From NCBI RefSeq assembly GCF_001625305.1, contig NW_017804020.1, positions 5,028,995-5,092,994 on the forward strand: a DNA stretch of 64,000 nucleotides. Reading direction: 5' to 3'. Under the pieces are notes generated by a model that had not been told where the DNA came from, did no database searches, and saw only the letters and a program-made list of their open reading frames with translations. A program made the position numbers and the translations under genes. Position 1 is the stretch's first letter. Every line of letters starts with the position of its first letter. Source of the DNA: Branchiostoma belcheri. Its lineage: Eukaryota > Chordata > Leptocardii > Amphioxiformes > Branchiostomatidae. This document shows, piece after piece, positions 1 to 13,600 of the stretch.

Positions 1-3000
1 CTGAAAGCTAGCTTGTCAGGGAGAAGGTTAAGAGGTTTCTTAGATCCCCCTCCACATCGACGTTGCCCCAAATTTCTGCAGCCTTTTCCTGTAGTTATTG
101 ATCATGTCCAGCTGCGTGCAGCCTGGGTCCTCCTGCCAGGCTAAATATAACAACCATAACACAAACAACCTGCAACAATCCATCATATCCCGCCACTTCA
201 GCCTTTCATAGCCGTGAGAGCCGGTAGAGCAGCATGTGGTGGTGACGTATGGACATTGTTGGGAAATATGCCTAAGTTTCTGTACTGTATTGTGAGTCTG
301 ATGCAACGCCAGACAGAGTAATTGTTGGGTTCACATCATGGTCAAGTTCTTGGCAGTGGTTGGAACAGAAGATCAAGGTTAAATCCCAGCTGTCGTCACT
401 CACCTGACTGGCACGCTGTTGGGAAGAGCTGCATTCATTTGCTTCAGGCAGGGACATTAACTGTTCATCATGCTTGCTGAAGAAAGCAGAGGAAATTGTC
501 CAGGTAATAATATACTGATATTGAACTGGTATAATATCAGACATCATAACATCTGCCCTCCTTATGACCACTACCACGTGTCAGTAAAGTCACATGTCCT
601 GACTAATTAGGTCAGCCTTCGTAAATTGTAGGTTACGTCTAATAGGTGGATCCTAAATGTGGGTAAGTCACAGTTTTTTTTGCTTGTTTAGTGAGCAAAC
701 TTTTAAGGTCAGACGAGCTTTCAATGTTTCATGTGATAATTGTATTAGGTGGATAATACTAATAGCTCTATAGAGACGTATAACCAGATTGAGATATATT
801 TCCATTTCTGTACAGTTCTCCATATGACGTATTATTTATTGTCTCATTGACCTGATTATAAATGTCCTGCCCTTCTGTGATCAGGGACACACAGCAAAGT
901 CCTGCTGGTTCTATTTGGGTAGGGCAGACTTTGGTCATTGATAAGTGTGGCATGCCGAATATTCCCCATAACTCAGAAGCCACTGACCACTGGAACAATA
1001 ACGGCTCGAGTTTAGGCGCGCACGGCTGTAAGTATGGGATATTATTTTTTCTCACTTCTTTTCCTCTGATAGTACTATTGATTTATTGCTTCTTTTTATT
1101 CTATGTCCTTTTGCACAACCTATATGTATGACTCAGCTCCTTACGACAAAAACGGTCACTGAGTATCAGACTTGGGAAGGTTGTGTAACTCTGGTAGGCG
1201 TGTGATTTCTACCCTGCTTTGCTTCCTCTTGTGATGATTTATTGTCGCTTTGTTCTGTGTTCTCGTTACACAACTTCACTTGCCAAAAGAAATTCCACTT
1301 GACTTGTTAAGTGATAGTTAATCTGCTTGGGAAGGTTGCGTAAAGTGTTTTAGATGGGGGGAGGGGTAAACTGGTGAGGAATATGTTTTATGGGGGCATT
1401 CAGAACTCAAGCTTTTCTATTCTCTCCATGTTGCATGTCATTATATATTTGCTGTGTCCAACAACAGGCTCAGCTTTATTTAGCTCAGTTAACACCCATC
1501 AACCTAACATGCTTGATGTACCGGGTGTGTGATTAGTTTTTAGTCAGGCAGGGCTGGAAATACTTTTGTTCTGTTTTATGTGATATATGAGTCATCGTTA
1601 TGTACATGTACCTGAGACTGTACTCGTTTACTTAGCTTGGCAAAGTGCAAATCGTTATTTTTTTCCAGTAGTGTCCTAGTGATAACCCAGGTGCAGGTGA
1701 AGTATTTGTCACCTGCTACAGGTGAGGAGGGTGTGTGTTTGTTTGTCCAGGCAGAGTTTGGCAGGTGATATTGACACAACACTAACCCACCCACTTTATG
1801 TAAACTCTGGGTTAAGGGCTACTGGTCAGAGGGGAACATCCGCATGGTTAGGACAGGGAGCTCCTGGCTGACTCCTGGCTTTTAGTTTTTAAGGGTAAGT
1901 GTCAATTGTCAATCTGCTTGTAACATGGTCATATGGACAATTATTAATGTCTGGCGGTAATGCTGCAGTACAAGCTATTGGACTAGAGGAATGTTGATAT
2001 ACATGAGGGTAAGGCATATGCCAGGACAGGCTGGCTGGTGGCTGAGTGGTGTAAGGGGTGAGCTCCGTCAATCAATGTTGTAATTTCATGCTTGTCTGGA
2101 TGGTGTGTTATGTTTGTGCTATTTTTTATTTACAGTTTTCTCAGATGTACATGTAGTCCTGAGGTCATATCAGATTACAAATATTTTTGCAACATTGTGG
2201 TGTTCTTCTTTCAATCATATCTCGACGTTAACAAGGACATCGTTTAGAGCAATTTTATTGCTTCAGCAAATTTGGTTCTTCTGGCATGTCTGTGGGCAGT
2301 TTTAAGTAGGTCAGACTTTTCTCCACATGTCAGTACCTTCCCCTTCCCTTATCTATGAGATCCTGACCTTTACAGCAGAACAGGTGCAGGGGTCAGGGAG
2401 GGGGAGGGGGGATATTTCTGTTGATTTATTTCCCTCATGATATACCCCATTAGCAGCCTCTGCTGGGCCTGTTTATCCAACACCCACCCCCTGTCATAAC
2501 CCTGCCCACTCTCATAACAGCCATGCTTTATGTGTTTATATAGGGTGTATTATAACCGTACAAGCTGGGATATTTCTGTTTTAAAGTGAGTTAAAAAGAA
2601 AAACAGTGCTAGTGTGTACCCAATACCCTCCTCACTTCCTGCTTTAATATTTAAGGGTTTATACATGTAGCTGTCAACTACATGTACAGGCACTACTGTA
2701 TACATGTATAAACAAACATCCAAGAATATTGCTATAATACTACATTGAAATGTCAAAATTCAAACTTATATTGACGCACAATTCCCAGCAAACCTTTTGC
2801 TGAAAAATTACTTTATTTTCACCTCCATCCTTAACAGTTATCAGCTTCAGCCTAGTTCAGGCTTTTTCTCTCCATTCCAGATTAATTTTCTGCTCCACTT
2901 CCCTACCAGCTTGTTTCTCTGTGCTTTATTTCCTGGAAGGCTGACGACTATTAATAGAGGTTTTGCTAATGTAGCGTGGAGCATGCCAGTCGTGCGGACG

Positions 3001-6000
3001 GACGGCATGTTTCGTGCTACGCCCTTCCTACATCTCTGCCTGTCCTCTCTCTCTCTGACAGGCTGCCCTTTTGGCTAAATTGGTCCCCCGCTAAACAGAA
3101 GTTGGCGCTGCGCTCTGCCCACCACTTCTGCTGCGGGCAAGAGGCGTGTCACAGGTCAGTATGGACCTCGCTTCTTTCGCTGGTGGCTTGAGTAATAAGT
3201 CACGCCGTGTCTCGCTCCTAACTAAACTACCACCGTGCTCTCCATTTGGGCTGTTCCATTCTGAATCTGACAACTCAAGGAGGCAGAAAATGTTTTATTT
3301 ATTATTCCTTTTACATTCTGTTCTCTTCGTCTTGTTCTGTGTCATTTTTCATCTCTTTAAGACAGTGGGTTTCTTGAGTTAAGTTAGTCACCATCCGATG
3401 CCACCACGCTTCAAATACACCTTGCTCACATCAAGTACCATAAATTCTCCCTCCCCAAAAATCAAAATGGAACAGCCTGTAACTCTTCTATCCACCAGCA
3501 ATAATGCAGCAGCTTTCCATCCTTTGACCTTTGCCCTGCCCACCTGTCCTAATGATCCTATCATACATTCATTGCTGTTGTATGTCAGCTTGTATGACTT
3601 TCTTATAATGTGCTGTTTTCACCCCCTTGTGCCTCGTTCACTTGCTCCTTGCTATGGTTGATGGGTTTGGGATGGGGTCTGGCCATAAAAGGACTTGTGA
3701 TGTATTTCCTGGAATGGGATTGGGATGGGGTCTGACCATATAAGGACTTGTGATGTATTGCCTGGAATATATGACCCTCAATGTTTATGTGGGAGAGAAC
3801 ATGGCACTGTGGAGTGGGCAACAATTTTTGAGGGTTGACATATCTCCACAGTTTACATGGTGGCTTACATGGTAACCCGTGTTTAAACTTTAAAATAAAC
3901 AATCACTCATTAGATATGTGTTTTAATTCAAGTTAATTATCAGGGTACATTAAGTAAACGTGATGACCATAGTATCAGTAGTCCAGATCGATTTCACCAG
4001 TTGTTACTCCAAGTAGTTAACCCAGTACAAGACTAACTTTTAAAGGTCCATGGCATGATGTTTTTTTTTCCATGTTTTGATAGGTCATATTACATGTATA
4101 TTTACGGTGGTTACTGTTTCTTTATGAGAACAGCAATCCTTAGAGAAACAACTGACATCTGGAAAAACTCGATAAGCCAAGTCTTGATCCTCCTTTAGTT
4201 CATGTACACCTTTAGGATGGAGATAAAGCTGATGACAATCAATGGTATTGAGTTCTCTGCTTACCGTGTGTATAATGTATCTGTTCCCCTAACTACTGCT
4301 GACGTGTGTAGGAAACCATGTCGTAATCTCTGTACTGCATCAGTGGAAAATCCCTCGCTAGGGAAGGTCTGTGTTCAGGTTCTGGCAGTGAAAGTGTTAT
4401 TTTACGCCCATGAGAATGGGGAGACGTGTAGTTTATGACTCTATTGGGGTCATGGCTGGCAGAGATGCAATTATAAGATTTTATTGTTGAACTAAAATGA
4501 AGATGGAACTTTGTCTAGTAAGCTATACTATCAACAGTGTGGAGCTGTTACTGACAGTAGTACAATTTTCATGTTCAATTTTCTTTGCATAATGATATGA
4601 TATATATCTTGTCATTGAATGATTGATTATGTGACTGTATGTTATTTTGAGGCCTTTACCAGTGCTCAATGGTATAAAATTTAATATAACTGTAGTTCAA
4701 GTTGGTTATGATTTGAAATCCTGTAATCGTGCAATTATTCATGGAGGTCCTTTAATTTCCGGCTAAGACCAAACAGTTAGACCCAGTGTCATTACACAAA
4801 CATGATTCCAGGCCAGGGTTTGTGCTAATGGAATATTCCGCTGCCAATCTGTTTAGATACAGCCTTCATTCAGCTCCATTTGAATTTTGTATTGACCTTT
4901 CCATATGGGTGCACTCTGGCAGATTGGCAATCAGCATTCTGTGTCAGAGGATGTCATCGTTTACATTCTATGCAAATCAAGTGGTGGTAAATGGTTTTAT
5001 TTTGGGATGTGCAGGTGTACAGTGTTGTTCATGTATGTCTGATAGTTTCACTGCTCCAAATTTGTGTCTAGGTGCCTTCAAAATTGCATGGAGCCATGTT
5101 GGCAGAAAATTGATAATCCTGCGATTTGGTAGATACCCAAAACCTGACTTTCACATTTTTTATGATATTAAACATTTATGGCATTAATTATTACATTTCT
5201 AAACCTTATTTTTTAATAGATTTCCTTAAACAGAATGTCTAATTCTTAAGTATCATTATGATAGTAGATTCCTCAGATTGCTGCATGTGGCAGGTGGTTT
5301 TCCTGTGTCCTGGTTAAACATCATCAGATATTCCTGCAGACTTCTCCATTTGGTAATCACCATATCTATTCCCATAAGGTCCCATGTATGATGGTGGATT
5401 ATAATCATGTCTATTATCTATCGGGGTCAGGGCTGTGCAGGGGAGCATAACAACATCAGGAGCTCAAGCATACCAACAATAAATAATAATTTCTATGAAA
5501 TAATAAGGTTTACTCTAACTTACTTATACTGTACGTTTACTGCAGACTGATTTTTGAATCCAGTTGATTACAGTAACTTGTTATAGCCAAACTACAGGTT
5601 TTACACTTAAACCTCTTCTGACAGGAAATTTTTACCAGCCTCTAAACATCAACTTATGGCCTGTCCCTCAAGCCCCTCACAAATTATAATTCTATGAATA
5701 TTAAGGTTTAATCTTATCCTGTTTGAGCTAAGCAAATAATTTTATGGTCCATTTATATCATATTCTGAAGCCTTGTGCTCAAATAAAACCCTTGCTTTAT
5801 GACAGCACTGAGAAGGGAAAGCTCCCAGTTGAGCCCGTATGGCCGATCCCTCATAACCCTTATAAATATGAACAGGAATTAATCGAATGATGTTTACTGG
5901 AACTGCTTCTCAGGTAAGGTGCTGTCAGTTGTCAATTGCTCCAATCAATTTCCTGTAAAACCTTGTAAGAATGATGATGAGCAGTTTTGGAGGGGCGGTA

Positions 6001-6843
6001 CTTGTTACAGTTGGTCGTGTGAGAAAACCTGGTGCTTCACTTTTGGCAAAAGATGACCTCTTGCTGCACCTGTGAAAATTAATGGTTTCTTTGGCTGTTG
6101 AGTTGGAAAAGGTAACCCTGCGATGGGGCCGTCAGGGGGGAACAGATACGGCTGTAGAACGCTTGTGCTGTCTATCATCGCTAATGCATTTGTCGTTCAG
6201 GGAAATTATGGGCGGGGAGCGTAACGCGAGAAAGCGTTGGGGCATCACGACGTTCCCTGCCGTGGGAAAGGGAGAGGGATAAATGGGTGTGTGAGAGGAA
6301 AGGTAATAACGGAGCTGTGATGTGAGATGCTGGGCTGGATCTATCATGCGTGTGTTGCTCCTGGAACCGTCACATATGTACCGATGTCCCTGGCACTAGC
6401 AGCAGTGGGAGATTTAGATAAACAACTGTGAGAGTCGTAATTGGAGTATCCAGGCTGGATGGTGGGTTTGTAGAGCTTATGATCATAGGTATATATGCTG
6501 ATGTCCCTGGCAGTGGGAACAGGAGGTAGATTGAGGGAGGAAGCAGGTAATGTTTGGTGTACTATGGACCCATGTCGTAACAGGAGGACCTTCATGTGCA
6601 CTGGTCTGTAGCTGAAGTCCCTGGGACTGTGGTTAGAGTGAGGTTGAACCTGATGGGGAACCATAGATTGCAGGAATGGCTATTTTAGATTACAATTATG
6701 ACAAATTTCTGTTGTTATCTTCAGTAGATGTTTGTAAACTGTTGTTCATTGAGGTGTGACTAAATAGCTCATTAGCAGACGGTGTTTTGTCTGTTGTTTC
6801 TTGAGGTGTGATACTGACCTTGTGTTCTCTGTTTCCTCTGCAG
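1..6843. other. 5' flank or upstream intron of IQSEC, no exon assigned
   Basis: No stretch here reads as a recognisable exon of IQSEC or another gene. The first certain IQSEC exon begins at 6844 with an acceptor in phase 2, so at least one coding exon must lie upstream, either here unrecognised or before the window. Open frames exist (for example 4786-5187 plus and 40-306 minus), but they lack homology I recognise. Slightly more GC-rich patches at about 2970-3260 and 6080-6280 could be regulatory or contain untranslated exons. Confidence 0.6.
3671..3770. repeat. two-copy 53-bp direct repeat
   Basis: A unit starting GATGGGGTCTG at 3671 is repeated from 3724 with only a few changes (a period of 53 bp). 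Both copies carry GGACTTGTGATGTATT. It is a local tandem duplication in non-coding DNA. Confidence 0.8.
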
Positions 6844-7624
6844 CCCTCGGCCAGCATTAGTAGGGAGTGAGGGAGACACCGTAGTCCAGGCTGAGGTAGT
6901 AGAGGGGACATCCGCACAGGGGACGACCTCGCCTTCATCCAACTTTGATAGGGAGTTCAAAGGTCAGGAGCGTAAGAAGTCGCTGAAGCGTATCCAGCAG
7001 GAGGAGGATGCGATCAAGAGGTCACGGTCGGTGGGCAGCGAGTACGAACTCTCGATCGACCTGCAGCACAAGCAGATCGAACTCTTAGAGCGGAAGTACG
7101 GCGGGCACTTCATCGCTAACCGCGCCGCCCGAGTCATCCAGCGGGCTTTCCGCCACTACTGCATGACACGGAACTTCCAGAAGCTGCGGAATGCGCAGCT
7201 GGAGAACCGGATGTCCCGGAGAATCGACTGGCAGACGCTGCGACTCTCCACCATAGAGGTGGACGACGATGTCGGCTCCTCGCTAGGCAGAGGGGTGAAA
7301 GGTCACGGCGCTGGTTCTAGGTCCATGACAATGCCGGCCGTAGCAGAAATTCGAGAGACTTCGTTACTAGATATGCCCGAGGAGCACATGACTCTGACAA
7401 ACGTGCTGGGTGGAGCTGCTGGTTCTCGCAGTCGTGTTTCGAGCGGGAGCATGTCTCGCCAGGACAGTTATCGCCTGGCTGTGCACCCCGACTCAGACCT
7501 GAGCCAGGAGGCCACACCAGAACACAGCATGTACAGCGCCAGGGAGATGGTCATTCAGGACCAAAGAGCACTGATCGATGCAGACTATGAGATGACACTG
7601 TATGTGGAACAGCAGAAACAGAAA
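6844..7624 (+). CDS. IQSEC: IQSEC exon with IQ motif
   Basis: The acceptor CTCTGCAG ends at 6843. Reading from 6845 the exon is open for 260 codons to the donor GTAAGC at 7625 (phase 0). It holds a basic helix ([13 protein letters not shown]), LLERKYGG and the IQ motif [16 protein letters not shown], expected to bind calmodulin. LERKYGG next to an IQ motif is diagnostic of IQSEC proteins. The longest open reading in this frame appears to start at GTG 7031, but that is an internal valine; the frame is continuous upstream to the acceptor. Confidence 0.95.
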
Positions 7625-10600
7625 GTAAGCTACTGTTTGTTGTTTTCAGAATACTGCAATTCAGTTGTGAAACTACCAGTAAATTGTCAAACTGCTCGTT
7701 TAGTTACTTCAAAGCCTGGTGCTGGTCAGTTGAAATTTTTGTTGTGTTGGAAATTCCAGGTCCACCTTGATTGAGACTTGATGTTGAAGCTATGATTGTT
7801 TCTCCCCTGTAGGCTGCAGATGGGCACAGCGGAGACAGCGGGATCCGCATGAGCCGGAGCAGCGACGAGGGCAGCGGGTCGGACAGCACTGCCAGCAGGA
7901 GCAGCCGCGACCTCAGCGACCTCGGGGAGGTGTCGCATGAAGCCAAAGTCGAGATGCGCCCGGTCCCCAGCGTGGTGGTGGACATGACCAGCCCGGCACG
8001 GATGTCTCCGGACGCGCTGATGCGCAGGGGCTCGCCTCAGAGTGGGCGGAGGAGCGGGACTCCCGAAGCCTCGCCAGTCTGGAAGCACAAGCAGCTGGGC
8101 CGTGTGGTGGCGAATGGGGCACAGCGATCTGCAGGTTCGGACGTGTCGGACGGAGACAACGACAGCCAGGGTAGCAGCTCGAACACGCCAGACAATATGA
8201 GCCTGTCGAGCGAAACCATCAGCCTGAGTGGGTCCAGCTCGATCCACGGTGTTTATAAGGGCATGTCACGGGACTCCGCTGTGTTTACCCCCATTAACGA
8301 TGTACAGAGGAAGAGACAATACAGAATAGGCCTCAACCTCTTCAACAAGTAAGGATAATGCTTAACACTCCATTGAACATATCTTGAAATGCAGAGAAAG
8401 AATCAGTACAGAATATGTAGCTTGGCCTCTTGACAGTCAAATTTGTCTATAGCTGTGAAAGTTGTAAGAGAAGTAAGGATATCATATTGCCACACTTTCT
8501 TAAATGAAATGTGAAGCTATTCTGTGCAGCCAGTTATAGGCGTGTAGATTTAGGGATTCCAAGTTAAAAAGTGTAAGATTTCTTGCCAGTTTTTACCGGA
8601 TAGTCCAGTTCTGCATACTGTAGTTGCAATTTTGTTATAACTGATAAATGTGTAATCTCATGTGCATGTTTCCAACTTTTCCTTCTGCTTGAAAACAAAA
8701 AGAAGGACATCATGCAGCACACTCCTTAAGTTTCCTTGAAATGTTCTTAAGGTTTCTGTCTTGACAACTTAGGAAACCAGAGAAGGGCATCGCATACCTT
8801 GTGGATAAAGGCTTCCTGCAGCACACTCCTCAGGCAGTGGCTAAGTTCCTGCTGAGCAGACGTGGTCTCAGCAGACAGATGATCGGGGAGTACCTCGGCA
8901 ACTGTCAGAAGGACTTCAACAGAGATGTTCTGGAGTGAGTAGTGAAATTTATTTACAGAAGGTACAAATGTACCACCAAAACAGGACTAGACTGCACAGT
9001 AGGAAAAGACTTTCTAAGGCCACATCTGGTTAATGATTAATTTGCTAGCTCTTGGTTTTAAAAAATACTGGAAGATCATTATTACTATGGAAGCAGAGCA
9101 TGAGCGGAAGTCTGTACCTTGACAAGGTTTGAAACATTTCTTAAGGTAAGTTTTTCACTCAGTGACTGAAGGCCAAAGCTAGGTCGTCCATCAGCATTTA
9201 AGGTTGGCCCAGTGCTTTTCTACTTTTAAAAAGTAGGAAAGCAATGAGGACCATTTGACTAGCTAAATCAGGTACAGTGAATGAAGGATGAGAGTACTTC
9301 AAAAGGAAGGTTAGGTGGATCTTCCAAGAAACACACTACAAGAGGTCCAGAATTAGAAATCACCCTCTACTCTAGTATGTTAGTTACACAAGATGCATTT
9401 ATGTGTTATACAACCTACCTTCTTGTGAAAATCTCGAACAATGATTTTGATAAATCTTCTTTCTCCGAATTTGATGAAGTTTACACCTTAAATCAGGAGA
9501 ATTTGTGTACCAGAAACATTCCCAGTGGTTTCCATTGTGCTGTCCTGGCAGATTTAGTGCTTGGCCCTGCCCTACACCACTCAATACTGCTGTAAATCCT
9601 GCTTATTTATTTATCTACCGGAGAGGTGTACATGGTAGAGGGTAATGGTGGGCAGGACTTTGCCATAACTCAGGAAAAATGATCCATATTTTATCCTCCC
9701 AACACTGGGGATGTGGAGTTTGGGGCATCAATTTTCAGATTCAAGTTCACCATGTTTGAAGTACATACATTTCAATGACGTGATAAACTTTCACTGTGTT
9801 GTGAAAACAGTATATTGCTTTCTTTTTTGTTATGGTAAAAGATAATTTTTGTCATGGAACCAGGATATTGCACATGCGTGGTTATGGTTACATATTTAGA
9901 TCACCGAATAATATCTATAACGTTACAGATTCCACAAATTGTCTTTTTAGTTTAAGTGACCAGTTCAGTTTTTCCCCCAACATACTAGTATGATTTCCTC
10001 TGGGTGTGGAGACCTGCGTCTGTCCAAGGTCTCCCCACGTTCAGACCATTTTCTCCCTGCTAAGTTCAAATGTGCAATTTGGAGGAGAACAGGATTTTCC
10101 ATCAGAGCCAATAACCAACCAGAGAGCCAATCTCACGGGTAACTCACAGATCCAGGCTGGCTAATGGGATGTGCTTGTCTGGGGAGCTGTTTGGGTTTCA
10201 GGCAGTTACAAACCATTTGTTTGGTTCTCAGACGGGATCTACATAGTTACTCACCTGCAACCAAATATTTGTAGAAAAATAGTTGAGATTTCGGAATGGA
10301 AATAGCAGGCTGATCAAAAATGTCATAAGCCTCTGTCTGCCTGTGTAGCCCATTCTTTGTTAAAACCAAATGCTAGAGACAAGACTACAAGTAGAACAAG
10401 AAGAGTGAATAAAAACTTACACTACCATTTATAACCTCCTGATGCATCCTTTTCAAAATAGAAACATGGTGGGTAGGTTGGGGTTATTTTTGTGCGGCTG
10501 TGAGGAGATGGATCGGCCCAAACACAGGATGGAGAATTGATCGGAGCAGCCATCAGATCAGACCGGTCCCAGGTGCAAATAAACCCCTCAATATCAGCAG

Positions 10601-13600
10601 CAAATTACTGGGCCAGGCCTTTCATGGCATGGCTCCTTTGAACACAAACTGACTTGGAACTACTGTACTTCTCCTCAGGGCTGGAAAGGTGAAGGGCCAT
10701 GTTGGAGGGCAGGGAACTCCTGCAGGGGGAACTTTGAAGGAGGTTGTTTGAAGTAATATGAGAAAAGAAGAGAGGTTTTTGCAGGCTGAGCCCTTGTTCA
10801 TGTATCTTGCATAGCCTGTGAAGGTCTCGATCTTTGCTGGCCTAGAACTGTTTGTTGTTTACTGATGTTTATTTATTTGTTTGCCAGCTGTGTGGTGGAT
10901 GAGATGGACTTTGCTGACCTGGAACTGGATGAAGCCCTGCGGAAGTTCCAGTCCCAGATCAGAGTACAGGGCGAGGCACAGAAAGTTGAGAGGCTCATCG
11001 AGGTCAGTTCTAATTTATTCACATTTTTAACACTGCACAATCGTCTGTGTCTACCAAATGTTAGTAAAAATAACCACTTCCACGTGTACATCACTTTTCC
11101 AGAACTAGTGCTTTTAGATTTTCTAAACTTTTCAATGATGAGGATTTTCTCTCTCAAGGTAATATTCAAGACATGTTTTACGTGATCCAGTTGAAACAAT
11201 TTTCTCTCCCAAGGCATTTTACTCAGATATTTCTGAACTACAGTTTTTTCATGATGCCTATTCTAACATCCTGTCTCTCCTGATATTTGCTGAAGGATAT
11301 TGCAGAGTACGGGTTTAAAATTGTTAACACCCCTCCTCCAGGCGTTTTCTCAGAGATATTGCATCTGCAACCCCAGCGTGGTTCACCAGTTTAACCACCC
11401 AGACACCATCTTCATCCTGGCCTTCGCTATCATCATGCTCAACACCGACCTGCACAACCCCAACATCAAACGGGAACGGAAGATGAAACAGGAGAACTTT
11501 GTCGAAAATCTTAAAGGTACGTCATCTTAGAACATCCATAGTATCACCAGTCCTTAAGATGATTTGTGCAGAAACATGGACATTCACTTTAGAGCAGAAG
11601 AGCTTCCAATTCTTTAAGTGCAAAAAATGGTACCGGCACCTTGTTATCATCAGAGCTCACAGCCCCAATCTTCCTCTGACTTTGATCAAGGCCTAAGTGG
11701 AGTGAAAGGTTCCTTGGAGACAAAGAGTCCAATTTCCCCCCCTGCCCTGAGTGAACCTGTGAAGCCAGGTACAGAATGAGGTGTGCACTTGTATCGACCC
11801 ACAGACATGGGAGAATATTGAACCTGGGGCAGTCATGTGCCCTGCACTTGTCAGGTGTAGATGCTGCATGCCTGTTGGCTGAGCAAGATTTTGATTGACA
11901 GGTGTTGTCATGGTGACATTCGGGACTTGAGGCAATGTCAGTCTAATGGAGAGGGCTCTCCATGGCAGAAGTGATCATGATAGGTGTTACATTCTGACAT
12001 CTGCATCATGGTTGGTGGAGCAGAAGTTAATTGACAGGTGATTGACAGCTGTTGCCATGGTGATTTGCAGGCCTGAACTGAAGGCATGAAACATTATGCT
12101 ATGGTCTACTTACTTTACTGTACATGTGTTGAAAAAAGGATAGTTCTGTACAGCACTGTACGAATGTGGAGAGGGGGGGAGCTGTTACCATCTTGTATGC
12201 AGAAACTGTTACAGTAGCTATTGAATGATGAATGCCAGAATCAATGATGCAGGTTCAGTCATAGATTTTGTGCCACATTGAAAAAAGATGTACAGAGAGA
12301 GATTGAGGGAAATGAAAGAGGCATTATTGGGGATTGTAACGGTCTGGCGGGGGCTCGATATGGCATCGATTCAGACCTCCTAACTGATATACATTCTACC
12401 CTGGGAATGCAGATGAAGTGAATGATTAAGTGATTGAATGAATGAGAGCCCTGCCTTTGTGTCTGACCTTTGCCCTGTGTTGCTAGGCGTGGACGCGGGT
12501 GGAGACATCCCGCGGGAGATCCTGGTGGGGATCTATGAGAGGATATCCAAGTCTGAGCTCAAGACTGGCCCTGATCACGTCACCCAGGTCGCCAAGGTGG
12601 AGAAGAACATTGTGGGCAACAAACCAGTGAGTGGACAGATGCTGATATGTTGTTGTTGTTGTCTATGTCGTTGTTATATTGGGTTGGACAATGTTGTACA
12701 TTACCTCACGTAAATAGCTCATGTATTTGGTTGTGTGTGTTTGGTGTACATGTATTTGATAACTTCACAAGTTATAAATGCATTTTTGGGATTTATACTT
12801 TTTGTAGTTAGACCATAAGCCCACCAAAGAAGTGGTTTAGTTATTAAATGGGGACAAATCTGACTCAAGATCGTAAATATTCTGCAAAAAATTCTGCAAA
12901 ATGGACAATGTTTCAGTTTCGTTTTACTTTTTGTTTCTTTTTTAAACCAAGAAGTTCAGAGTTAACCATGCTTGTGAGAACAAAATTTGTTTGGAACTAT
13001 GCTGATCGGTTCTAGTAAGACCCAGACAGTTGGAGAGCCCCGAACGAGGCAAGATGTCTGGTGTCAGAACAGGTCTACATGAGGAATCGTAGCGACGTTA
13101 AGAAATCAGAGCCCCCAGATTGCCGGCTATTGGTTTTACATGCGTCTGGATTGAACACTCATTAAGCCTGCCGCATCCGGCTGCCTGCTATCATTAAATC
13201 TGGGAGGTTTTATATCCCCCGGCTATGGGTACCAATTTGAGCGGTCAATATGGGGGCGAAGGCAGGAATTAAAAGGGATGATTTATTCAGTAAAAGTAAT
13301 TATATTCATAAAGCTCAAACCTTTCCCAATCTGTGGTCACACATCGCTCAACTAAAATCACAATATTGTGGATTTTTCCGTCCATCCTTCTAGTGAAGTG
13401 ACAGCACAGGCCATTCTGACTTTGATTGAAATTTTTCTCATGTCATGGTGTGAGTGTAGTTTATTGAATGATGTCTAGTCCAAATGAATTGATTATCTAC
13501 CACTTTCTGCATGTATAATTGTTTGCTTGTTTGTGTCTTTTTTTGTGTGTTGCTGTGTCATTGAATGTTATCATGAGTTTGCACTTATGACACTGAGTAT

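Noticed and set aside
40..306. Minus-strand 88-codon open frame
   Set aside because: No recognisable family and no convincing splice sites; isolated at the window edge.
885..1027. Open segment with acceptor-like and donor-like ends (donor GTAAGT at 1028) as an upstream IQSEC exon
   Set aside because: It ends in phase 1 while the exon at 6844 needs a phase-2 partner, and the peptide has no similarity to IQSEC that I know. It could still be untranslated or belong elsewhere.
3062..3151. GC-richer block with a CTGACAG acceptor-like and a GTCAGT donor-like end
   Set aside because: One frame is open, but the peptide is unlike IQSEC and nothing links it to a neighbouring exon.
4786..5187. 133-codon plus-strand open frame
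   Set aside because: AT-rich, no homology recognised, no supporting exon context; the length is within what chance allows in 64 kb.
7726..8247. 173-codon minus-strand open frame
   Set aside because: It is antisense to the GC-rich IQSEC linker exon, whose frame and homology are clear.
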